DNA of 64,000 nt, taken from contig DASVPY010000091.1 of NCBI GenBank assembly GCA_036389395.1, positions 1-64,000 of the forward strand. Direction: 5' to 3'. The DNA comes from QHXQ01 sp036389395. Its GTDB lineage: Bacteria > Acidobacteriota > Blastocatellia > Pyrinomonadales > Pyrinomonadaceae. Positions 47,601 through 55,474 of this stretch are shown one piece after another. Every line of letters starts with the position of its first letter. The first letter of the stretch is position 1. The notes below the pieces were generated by a model. It saw only the letters and a program-made list of their open reading frames with translations. It searched no databases and was not told the origin of the DNA. The position numbers and the translations under genes are program-made.

Positions 47601-47820
47601 CCACCTTGCCGCCGCCGCCGAACGTCGCGTCGAGATCGCCGGCGGCGGTCGGCGCGGCCGGCGTCTCCGCCCGCGCGCCCATGTAGAGCGGCAGGCCGAC
47701 GAGACCGGCGACGGCGAGGCAGGCGCATAAGGTGTAGAGCCGTGCGCGCGACGTGAATAGAGACAGGCGGGAGGGCGCGCGGCGCACGCGCGCGTAAGCG
47801 GGGCGGTGCTGGGTGCTCAT
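41650..47820 (-). CDS. Giant secreted delta-60 repeat protein with Calx-beta and DUF4214
   Basis: The 2056-residue protein has a basic N-terminus and a membrane/signal segment (TLCACLAVAGLVGLPLYMG). By eye there are 14 delta-60 repeats (pattern QPDGKIVAAG...FALARYNTNGSLDTTFDTDG), a PTPTPTPT linker, then 14 further delta-60 repeats of a different subtype (IQPDGKIIIGGSF-YNG-ARLNADGSLDTTFDPG; one is shortened), a Calx-beta domain (FAGDDFRTAEGAGS ... ISDND) and a C-terminal DUF4214 region (DFLNREGEPAGVNAWVNSL ... EYYGYLRRTPEQAGFDAW). Delta-60 repeats probably form beta-propellers. It is likely cell-surface or secreted. RBS GAGGAG precedes ATG 47820. Confidence 0.92.
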   Translation of the reverse strand: MSTQHRPAYARVRRAPSRLSLFTSRARLYTLCACLAVAGLVGLPLYMGARAETPAAPTAAGDLDATFGGGGKVVTSFPGGLDTAEAVLVQPDGKIIVAGSSGTDFALARFNANGSLDTTFGTGGTVHTDFPTGMGGLATAAVLQPDGKIVLAGSANAPGNAFDSAFALARYNSDGSLDTSFDTDGRVVTTFTGGSAAANALVLQPDGKLVAAGVLTDDTTFNSVYALARYNSDGSLDTTFDTDGRVTTDFPGVTFEEAHAVALQGDGKIVAAGLGSSAFSLARYNTNGSLDTSFDTDGLVTTAFGGTFEEAEALAIQTDGKIIAAGQTARSVAADDNFALARYNSDGSLDTSFDTDGKVITDFGLVDAAEAVVLQTDGKIVAAGRAGTIPMGSFFALARYNTNGSLDTSFDTDGLVTTDSSGGRFGLGALSLALQTDGKLVAAGDNNSSGQRDFGVARYNTNGSLDTTFDGDGQAVLDFPLNDDAVTTLLRQSDNKIIAVGRAQLQIRIADTQDPNFQIARYNADGSLDTTYGTNGLVSTGFGRPGSDDFANAGALQTDGKLVVVGQTGAQFSQIPSADTSFGIARYNTNGSLDTTFDTDGLVTVDFGSTHDTALAVAVQSDGKIVVAGTNGSDFVLARLNADGSLDTAGFGTGGKVTTDFGGFDSANAVLVQPDGKIVAAGGGANDFALARYNTNGTLDTTGFGTGGKVLTNFNGGVDFINELVIQSDGKLVAAGAATTSESASGSDFALARYNTDGSLDTAGFGTGGKVTTDFGGFDMANGVALQADGKIVAAGLYFVVAAAAAPANVTARPAAAALVAARAHAAPHAPGVPESFVVADDQLPSAAPAATGAAAFFAVARYNTNGQLDPTFGTGGKVTTDFFGLNNQANAVLIQADSRIVAGGFTDTGSSLDFALARYLSGNEPTPTPTPTATPTPTATPTPTATPTPTPTPGCAAAVTGVSSTLDTSFNAAVGAVGSVGVVNALAVQPDGKLLVTGAFDQYNGVRRTSIARINTDGSLDTTFDPGTGLTDLGASGNVSQTSTGTGLALQPDGKIIVVGQFTQYNGVTRNRVARVNTDGSLDTSFDPGAGPDQPFMRAALVQPDGKIIVAGQFNQFNGVAREGLARLNSDGSVDTSFVPPSGLSSPGLSGTGVALAIALQPDGKLVVAGNLTLFRRLNADGSIDSSFNTGTGPNTLVQDIVIQPDGKIIIAGQFTQYNGTARVRVARVNADGSLDTTFNPAGGADNTVRTLALQTDGKVVIGGDFTQVNGTARNRVARLNSDGSLDTAFNPGSGANRSVNDVALQADGKVIVGGSFTHFNGVRRYGLARLNTDGSLDTAYNAGDGIRFRSGVLSFARQADGKIIIGGDFIEIGGVTRRGLARLNGDGSLDTTFVPPSDADYSIRAVAIQPDGKVLIAGAFNRADGSVSGNIARLNADGSVDSSFNPGSGTDGEIRRLVLQPDGKIIIGGSFIQYNGTARGSIARLNADGSLDTTFDPGTGAGGSISALRLQPDGKILIGGSFIQYNGTSRRGVARVNANGSLDTTFDPGTATGGAVLDYAIQPDGKILIGGNFLVYNGTSRPRLVRVNSDGSLDNTFAPSSGPNSQVNSVSVLSNGKILIAGFFTQYNGTTRNRLAVVNADGSLDTTFDPGAGADDIVVTAGVLPDGRTLIGGIFAQYNGVNRQRVALLLPATSGAALTAQFAGDDFRTAEGAGSVIITVNLSAPPSAPVTVDYATAPDANFVGCDVSGPASERCDFTTTLGTLRFAAGETSKSFQIFITDDAYVEGAETFTVSLSNPSCGVTLGVPATAVVQISDNDTDPNAPNPILTPQFFVRMHYIDFLNREGEPAGVNAWVNSLSNCPAGNTTCDRVEVSSRFFRSDEFMLKGAFVIRYYKVSLGINPSYRDFTRDSQRVTGATAAEVFAARDAFANEWVQRADFKAMYDGLSNQAYVDKLEQTAGVTLSNKAQLVAALNAGTKTRAQVLREIVESSEVKMKMYNDAFVLMEYYGYLRRTPEQAGFDAWLAYLNAHPGDYRTMVSGFINSVEYRKRFGRP

Positions 47821-47925
47821 TTTAAGAACTCCTCTGGCAGACTGGACGAGGCGGAGTCTGCCCGGTCAGGTCAAGGCAAAACCCGCGGCTCGGAGGCGAA
47901 CCGCGGCGGCCGGAATTCCTCTTCT

Positions 47926-47953
47926 AACATATAAGGCGCAATCCGCGGGTAAA
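47926..47953 (-). promoter_or_regulatory. Possible promoter of the giant gene
   Basis: On the minus strand TTTACC and TATGTT lie 16 bases apart in the AT-rich patch of the divergent gap, about 105 bases before the start. Confidence 0.35.
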
Positions 47954-48010
47954 ATTGCACTGGCAATTTGAAATTATTCCTGAATAGCTGGAAGATGTGG
48001 GCGGCGGGTT

Positions 48011-48036
48011 GCGGCCGGGCCGACAGGCCCGGCCGC
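48011..48036 (+). other. GC-rich hairpin in the leader of the ECF sigma gene
   Basis: GCGGCCGGGCC and GGCCCGGCCGC form a perfect 11-bp stem with a GACA loop, 13 bases before the start. It could hinder ribosome loading or shield mRNA; it is not a classic terminator because it lacks a T run. Confidence 0.45.
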
Positions 48037-48049
48037 AGCGGCTAAGGAC

Positions 48050-48613
48050 ATGACCTCGCAGACAAGTGTCACACAGCTACTCGCCGACCTGCGGAACGGC
48101 GATCAGGCGGCGCTCGACGCGCTGCTGCCGCAGGTCTACGACGAGCTGCGCCGGCTCGCCGATCACTACCTGCGCCAGGAGCGCCCCGACCACACGCTGC
48201 AAGCCACCGCGCTCGTCCACGAGGCCTACCTGCGGCTCGTCGATCAGACGAACATAAGCTGGCAGAACCGCGCCCACTTCTTCAGCGTCGCCGCGCAGGT
48301 GATGCGGCACATCCTGGTCGATCACGCGCGCAAGGCGCACGCCGAGAAGCGCGGCGGCGGCGCGCGCCGGCTCTCGCTCGACGAGGCGGTCAGCTTCTTC
48401 GAGCAGCGCGACGTGAACCTCGTCGCGCTCGACGAGGCGCTGACCGAGTTGGCCGCACTGGACGCGCAGCAGAGCCGCATCGTCGAGTTGCGCTTCTTCG
48501 GCGGGCTGACCATCGAGCAGATCGCCGAAGTCCTGAAGATCACGCCCGGCACGGTGCGCTACGACTGGCGCATGGCCAAGGCCTGGCTCCACCGCGCGCT
48601 GGCCGCCCGCTGA
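48050..48613 (+). CDS. ECF RNA polymerase sigma factor
   Basis: The 187-residue protein has sigma region 2 (DALLPQVYDELRRLADHYL, ALVHEAYLRLVD, AHFFSVAAQVMRHILVDHAR) and region 4 (LDAQQSRIVELRFFGGLTIEQIAEVLKITPGTVRYDW). The sequence QNRAHFFSVAAQVMRHILVDHAR places it in the ECF subgroup that is commonly paired with Ser/Thr kinases in acidobacteria and planctomycetes. No anti-sigma gene is adjacent; the downstream kinase likely acts in the same pathway. Confidence 0.93.
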   Translation: MTSQTSVTQLLADLRNGDQAALDALLPQVYDELRRLADHYLRQERPDHTLQATALVHEAYLRLVDQTNISWQNRAHFFSVAAQVMRHILVDHARKAHAEKRGGGARRLSLDEAVSFFEQRDVNLVALDEALTELAALDAQQSRIVELRFFGGLTIEQIAEVLKITPGTVRYDWRMAKAWLHRALAAR

Positions 48614-48657
48614 ACGCCCCTCCCCGCGGGACTCAGGCCGGCAGCTTCTCAGACCTT

Positions 48658-51144
<2,487 letters not shown>

Positions 51145-51162
51145 CGTGGCCTGAATGACGCG

Positions 51163-51271
51163 CAAGCCTCCGTGCGTCCTCTGTGCGCTCTGTGCCTGCG
51201 GTGGTGAACGCCCGTGTGAGCAGCGTTCACCACCGCAGACACAGAGCGCACAGAGGACGCACGGAGGCTTG
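51163..51271. repeat. Palindrome of CACAGAGG-type repeats, 48-bp arms
   Basis: Bases 51163-51210 and 51224-51271 are inverse complements over 48 bp with one mismatch and a 13-nt loop. It separates the kinase from nuoA. It is the longest near-perfect palindrome of its kind seen here and probably terminates the kinase transcript. Confidence 0.92.
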
Positions 51272-51305
51272 AATGATTTAAGCCCCTACCCCGGCCGAAA
51301 GGTGT

Positions 51306-51335
51306 TTGACTAACGGCGCGCGCCGCGCTTATAGT
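51306..51335 (+). promoter_or_regulatory. Promoter of nuoA
   Basis: TTGACT and TATAGT, 18 bases apart, sit 52 bases before the start codon. The spacer is a GC-alternating run as in the lepB promoter. Confidence 0.6.
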
Positions 51336-51387
51336 GCGGCTGGTCGTACACTGACATCTCAGACCGCCGGCTTACCCGAAGAGCTTC

Positions 51388-51816
51388 ATGCTGAGTCCGA
51401 CTCTTTTGCAGGCGCTGCCGCCGACCGCCACGGGCGGGCCCGACTCGCCGCTCGCGGCCTACTGGCCCGTGATGATCTTCTTCGTCTTCGCGATCATCTT
51501 CCCCGTGCTGCCCGTGGTGCTGGGCCGGCTGCTGCGGCCCAACGTCTACGGCCGCGAGAAGATGCGCCCCTACGAGTGCGGCATAGACCCGACCACCGAG
51601 GCGCACGACCGCTTCACCGTGCGCTACTACATCGTCGCCATGCTCTTCCTCGTCTTCGACGTGGAGACCATCTTCCTCCTCCCCTGGGCCATCATCTTCA
51701 TGGGCGACGACTTCTCCTTCACCAAGTTCGCCCTCATCGAAATGTTCGTCTTCCTCGGCATCCTCGTCCTCGGTTACTATTACGCCTGGCGTAAAGGTGC
51801 GTTGGAATGGGCATAG
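51388..51816 (+). CDS. nuoA: NADH-quinone oxidoreductase subunit A
   Basis: NuoA is a small membrane subunit of respiratory complex I. The 142-residue protein has three helices, YWPVMIFFVFAIIFPVLPVVLG, the loop NVYGREKMRPYECGIDPT with the conserved Cys and the segment RYYIVAMLFLVFDVETIFLLPWA. It is followed by nuoB across a palindromic gap. No nuoC or later nuo genes follow nuoB here, so complex I genes are split. Confidence 0.96.
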   Translation: MLSPTLLQALPPTATGGPDSPLAAYWPVMIFFVFAIIFPVLPVVLGRLLRPNVYGREKMRPYECGIDPTTEAHDRFTVRYYIVAMLFLVFDVETIFLLPWAIIFMGDDFSFTKFALIEMFVFLGILVLGYYYAWRKGALEWA

Positions 51817-51822
51817 CACGTC

Positions 51823-51913
51823 AGTTCAAAGTTCAAGGTTCAAAGTTCAAGGTTTAAGATTAGCCGAACGATTGAGCTTTGAACCTTGAACTTTGAACCT
51901 TGAACTTTGAACT
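51823..51913. repeat. GTTCAAG-type palindrome between nuoA and nuoB
   Basis: Bases 51823-51854 and 51882-51913 are perfect 32-bp inverse complements around a 27-nt loop. The element begins 6 bases after the nuoA stop and ends one base before the nuoB start codon, so it occupies the place of the ribosome binding site. Confidence 0.92.
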
Positions 51914-51914
51914 C

Positions 51915-52589
51915 ATGGCAGAACATCCAGAAGGTTTCGTCTTAACCACGGTTGACTCACTCTTCAACACCCTGCGCAAGAAGGTGGCTGCGCCGGTGAT
52001 GGACGTGAAGCCGGTTAAGGATTTCGTCAACTGGGGCCGGAAGTCGGCGCTGTGGCCGATGACGTTCGGCTTGGCGTGCTGCGCCATCGAGATGATCGCG
52101 ACGGGCGCGGGCCGCTTCGACATAGACCGCTTCGGCGCGGGCGTCTTCCGCCCCAGCCCGCGGCAGAGCGATCTGATCATCATCGCGGGCACGGTCACGC
52201 TGAAGATGGGGCCCGTCGTGCGCCGCGTCTTCGATCAGATGCCGGAGCCGAAGTGGGCCATCGCCATGGGCGCGTGCGCCTCGACGGGCGGGCCGTTCGA
52301 CTCCTACTCGACGATGCAGGGCGTGGATCGCACCATCCCCGTGGACGTGTACATTCCGGGCTGCCCGCCGCGCCCCGAGGCGCTGCTCTACGGCCTGATG
52401 CGCTTGCAGGACATCATCATGCGCGAGCACCCGTCCGCCTACATCTTCGAGTCGGACGGGACGGTGCACCGCCAGCGCCAACTCGAAGGCGACGACGAAT
52501 CGCAAGCCGACGAGTCGCAGACCGACGACCTGCAAGCCATCTCGCCGCTCGACCGCGAGGCGACGGAGGTCGTCGCCGCCAACAAGTAG
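51915..52589 (+). CDS. nuoB: NADH-quinone oxidoreductase subunit B
   Basis: NuoB carries the N2 [4Fe4S] cluster of complex I that hands electrons to quinone. The 224-residue protein has the N2 ligands: tandem Cys in LACCAIEM, Cys in GACASTGG and Cys in PGCPPRPEAL. The N-terminal helix FNTLRKKVAAPVMDVKPVKDF is longer than average. The C-terminal 40 residues are acidic and variable. No Shine-Dalgarno is visible because the upstream hairpin fills that region; it could be translated after hairpin opening or by reinitiation from nuoA. Confidence 0.96.
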   Translation: MAEHPEGFVLTTVDSLFNTLRKKVAAPVMDVKPVKDFVNWGRKSALWPMTFGLACCAIEMIATGAGRFDIDRFGAGVFRPSPRQSDLIIIAGTVTLKMGPVVRRVFDQMPEPKWAIAMGACASTGGPFDSYSTMQGVDRTIPVDVYIPGCPPRPEALLYGLMRLQDIIMREHPSAYIFESDGTVHRQRQLEGDDESQADESQTDDLQAISPLDREATEVVAANK

Positions 52590-52620
52590 CGCCGCCGTCG
52601 CCGCGGGCCAGCTAAGTCAA

Positions 52621-52711
52621 GTCCGACGGTTGAGTCCGACGGTTGAGTCCGACGGTTGAGTCCGGCTGTTAAGTCTGACAGTTAAATCCGACAGACGAGT
52701 CTGAACGAACG
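52621..52711. repeat. Tandem 13-bp repeat (GTCCGACGGTTGA), about 7 units
   Basis: Three exact copies of GTCCGACGGTTGA are followed by four diverged ones. It is not palindromic as a whole. It fills the gap between nuoB and the lipase gene. Confidence 0.85.
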
Positions 52712-52768
52712 AGCGCCGGGTGGTCGCCGCACCGATCCTCAAACTCGTCCGCCCAAGGAGTGCTCGTC

Positions 52769-53644
52769 ATGCCAACGCTGCCCATCGTCCTCGCGCACGG
52801 CATCGCCCGCTTCGATTTCCTGCTCAACAACTTCGTCCAACAGTCCGCCCGCTTCGGCTTCCACCTCGACATGCCGACCGACGGCGTCCACTACTTCAAA
52901 GGCATCGCGCGCCACCTGCGCGACCAGGGCTTCACCGTCGAGCACACGAGCGTCAGCTTCGCCGCGGGCGTCGAGCGGCGCGCGGCCGATCTCAAACGGG
53001 AAGTCGAGCGCGTCCTGCGCACGCACAACGCGCCGCAGGTGCACATCATCGGCCACTCGATGGGCGGTCTCGACGCGCGCCACATGATCGTCAACCTACA
53101 GATGGCCGACCGCGTCGCCAGCCTGACGACCATCGGCACGCCGCACGACGGCTCGCCCGTCGCCCGCTGGGTCTTGGAGCACGAGGGGGCGGAACTGGTC
53201 ACGCTCCTGCGCCGAGTGCTCGACCTCGGCGGCGGCGCGGATTTGACGGCGGAGGCGTGCCAGCAGTTCAACGCGGCGGCCGAAGTGGCCGAGGCGGAGA
53301 ATAACGTGCGCTACCAGACGTGGGCCAGTGCCGAGCCGCAGGGGCGCGTGCTGGGGCCGTTGCAGGGCGGCTGGAAGATCATCAAGGACAGCGGCGCGGC
53401 GCAGAACGACGGCCTCGTCGCCTTCGCCTCGCAGCAGTGGCGCGGCACGCTGCGGCGGCGCGACGGCACGACCAAGACGGTCACGCAGCGGCAGTTCCCC
53501 GTGCCGGCCGATCACGCCAACGAGATCGGCTGGTGGGACATCCACGAGTTGCAGCCGCTCGACCTGCTCAACCCGATCAAGGCCGCGCGCGCCTACGAAC
53601 TGAGCATACGCAACGTCTACCTCGAAATCGCGCGCGGGCTGTAG
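52769..53644 (+). CDS. Alpha/beta hydrolase, triacylglycerol lipase-like
   Basis: The 291-residue protein is an alpha/beta hydrolase with the nucleophile elbow GHSMGG, an oxyanion-hole motif HGIARFD near the N-terminus, and late residues consistent with the Asp and His of the triad (NDGLVAFASQQW ... PADHANEIGWWDIHEL). The form resembles PGAP1/family-I lipases. There is no signal peptide, so a cytoplasmic or non-classically exported enzyme is expected. Start ATG 52769 has AAGGAG upstream. Substrate unknown. Confidence 0.85.
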   Translation: MPTLPIVLAHGIARFDFLLNNFVQQSARFGFHLDMPTDGVHYFKGIARHLRDQGFTVEHTSVSFAAGVERRAADLKREVERVLRTHNAPQVHIIGHSMGGLDARHMIVNLQMADRVASLTTIGTPHDGSPVARWVLEHEGAELVTLLRRVLDLGGGADLTAEACQQFNAAAEVAEAENNVRYQTWASAEPQGRVLGPLQGGWKIIKDSGAAQNDGLVAFASQQWRGTLRRRDGTTKTVTQRQFPVPADHANEIGWWDIHELQPLDLLNPIKAARAYELSIRNVYLEIARGL

Positions 53645-53659
53645 CGGCGGGAAGGATCA

Positions 53660-53739
53660 ACACAGAGTACACAGAGAAAAGCCACAGAGAGCACAGTTTT
53701 TGACTGTGGCCTCCGTGGCTTTCTCTGTGTCCTCTGTGT
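53660..53739. repeat. CACAGAG-type palindrome after the lipase gene
   Basis: ACACAGAGTACACAGAG ... GCACAG and CTGTGG ... TCTCTGTGTCCTCTGTGT form imperfect inverse arms around a short TTTTTGA loop. It lies between convergent genes (lipase and caspase 1). Confidence 0.85.
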
Positions 53740-53755
53740 GAAACCGGCCGTGCGC

Positions 53756-55228
53756 TTAGGGCCGCTTCTTGGGTAGGAGCGTGATCTTGCGGCTGACGCC
53801 TTCGAGGTTGCTCATCTCGCCCTTGAGCGCGCCGCCTTCGAGCGTGCCCGTCCAGGTGGAGTACGAGCCGATCTCGAACTGCACGTTGCTGCCGACCTGC
53901 GTCCAAGTCCCGCCGACGACCTTGACGACCTTCTTGCCGTTCTCGATGCTGTCGAAGCTGTAGTTGAGCTTGCCGTTGGGCAGGAACTCGACGGTGTACT
54001 CGCCGCTCTCCGGGCTGAGACCGCGCCAGAGCGTGCCGGCGAGCGCGCCGCCCGCGTCTTCCGGTTCGACCCGCTTCGGCGCGGCCGGCCGCGTATGCGC
54101 CGACGGGACGCCCGAGTCGGCGAGGCCGATGGCGCGCTCCTCGGCCACGGGGCGGACGGGCGTTTTCGGGTCGCGGACGGAGAGCACCAACTCGTCCGCG
54201 CGGTAGCCTTCGACGACCGCGAAGGGGCGCTGCTCTTTGCCCTGACCGAGATCGAGCAGGACGCGGCGCGGCACGGTGCTTTGCAGGTAGCTGATGAGAC
54301 TTGAGAGCGTGACCTCGCCGCGCGCGTTGGCCGCCTTGCCGCGCAACGCTTCGACCAGCGCGAGCGTGAAGTAGCCGTGCCTCTGCTCCTTCAGTTCGTA
54401 GGCGCGGCGGCCGATCTCGGTCGCGTAGAGCGTGGCGAAGGCCTGCACCTCGCGGTTGCGCACGTCGAAGTCGAAGGCCTTCGTGTAGGTCGTGCTGAGC
54501 TTGTTGTCGGCGGCGGCGCGCCCGGCGGCCGGATCGTTGCGGCAGGCGTCCAGGAGCAGGAGCACTTGGCCGACGCCGGTCTTGCGAATCCAGTCCTTGA
54601 TCTGGATGACGTTGATCGCGGTCTGCTCAAGGAGCGTCACGTCGTCGCTGACCTGCGCGTCGGACGGGAGCAGGAAGGCCTGCCCGCTGCGCTCCATGCC
54701 GTGCCCGGCGAAGGAGAAGAGGAGCAGCCCGTCCTTGGGCACGACCGCCGCGAGGTTCGACAGCCGGCGCAGGATGTTGCCGCGCGTGGGCTGGCGTTCG
54801 GGCGCTTGGTCGGAGGCGAGCAGCACGACCTGATCGGCGGGGAAGCCGGCGTCGTGCACGAGCGAGTCGGCGAGCAGGCGCGCGTCCGAGGCCGCGCCGT
54901 TGAGGCCGACGACCTGCGAGTCGTCGTAAGCGTCCACGCCGATGACGAGCGCGAACCGCTTGGTCTTGCCGGGCAGCGACTGCACCTCGTCGAGTTTGCG
55001 CGCCGCGTCGGCCATGGCCTGCGTGTTGGCGGTGCGCTGGATGCCGCGCCCCTCGGCCTCGGGCGTCGGCGTGGGCTGCCCCTGCGCGGGCTTGGCGTCT
55101 TGCGCTGGCTTCGGCTTCGGCTTCTGCGCGAAGGCGAACAGCGCGCAGCCGAGCGACGCGAACAGCGTCAGGGTCAGGAGCGTGTAGACGGGGCGCGGGC
55201 GGGCGACGTGAACTTTGCGATGCGGCAT
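53756..55228 (-). CDS. Caspase-family peptidase (C14) 1
   Basis: The 490-residue protein has a signal peptide (YTLLTLTLFASLGCALFAFAQ) and a Lys/Pro-rich linker, then a caspase-like (C14) domain: FALVIGVDAYDDSQVVGLNG, the catalytic His in LLFSFAGHGMERSGQAFLLP and the catalytic Cys in LLLLDACRNDP. A C-terminal beta-rich region follows (GTLWRGLSPESGEYTVEFLP ...). Such bacterial orthocaspases usually cut after Lys/Arg. Exported, so not a classical cell-death effector inside the cell. Start ATG 55228. Confidence 0.88.
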   Translation of the reverse strand: MPHRKVHVARPRPVYTLLTLTLFASLGCALFAFAQKPKPKPAQDAKPAQGQPTPTPEAEGRGIQRTANTQAMADAARKLDEVQSLPGKTKRFALVIGVDAYDDSQVVGLNGAASDARLLADSLVHDAGFPADQVVLLASDQAPERQPTRGNILRRLSNLAAVVPKDGLLLFSFAGHGMERSGQAFLLPSDAQVSDDVTLLEQTAINVIQIKDWIRKTGVGQVLLLLDACRNDPAAGRAAADNKLSTTYTKAFDFDVRNREVQAFATLYATEIGRRAYELKEQRHGYFTLALVEALRGKAANARGEVTLSSLISYLQSTVPRRVLLDLGQGKEQRPFAVVEGYRADELVLSVRDPKTPVRPVAEERAIGLADSGVPSAHTRPAAPKRVEPEDAGGALAGTLWRGLSPESGEYTVEFLPNGKLNYSFDSIENGKKVVKVVGGTWTQVGSNVQFEIGSYSTWTGTLEGGALKGEMSNLEGVSRKITLLPKKRP

Positions 55229-55381
55229 GTCTCTCTCTACTCCGATCAAAAGGCGAAATGGGCGGCGGCCTGGCTACCTCAGTCACGCTAGGCGGGGCCG
55301 ACTCCTGCGACCTACGTCCCTGCGCAAGCCGCCGGATTGTAGCACACGCCGGCCCGCCCGCCTTTAGAATGCCTGAGAATA

Positions 55382-55440
55382 ACCACGAAGCCACGGAGCC
55401 ACGAAGACGACAAGCCGGCTGCTCTTCGTGTCTTCGTGGT
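55382..55440. repeat. ACGAAG-type palindrome between the two caspase genes
   Basis: ACCACGAAGCCACGGAGCCA ... ACGAAGAC and CTTCGTGTCTTCGTGGT are inverse copies with a 13-18-nt loop. The right arm is shorter. Confidence 0.7.
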
Positions 55441-55474
55441 GGATTCTGTGCTCGGTGACGTGCGAGCGGGTCGC

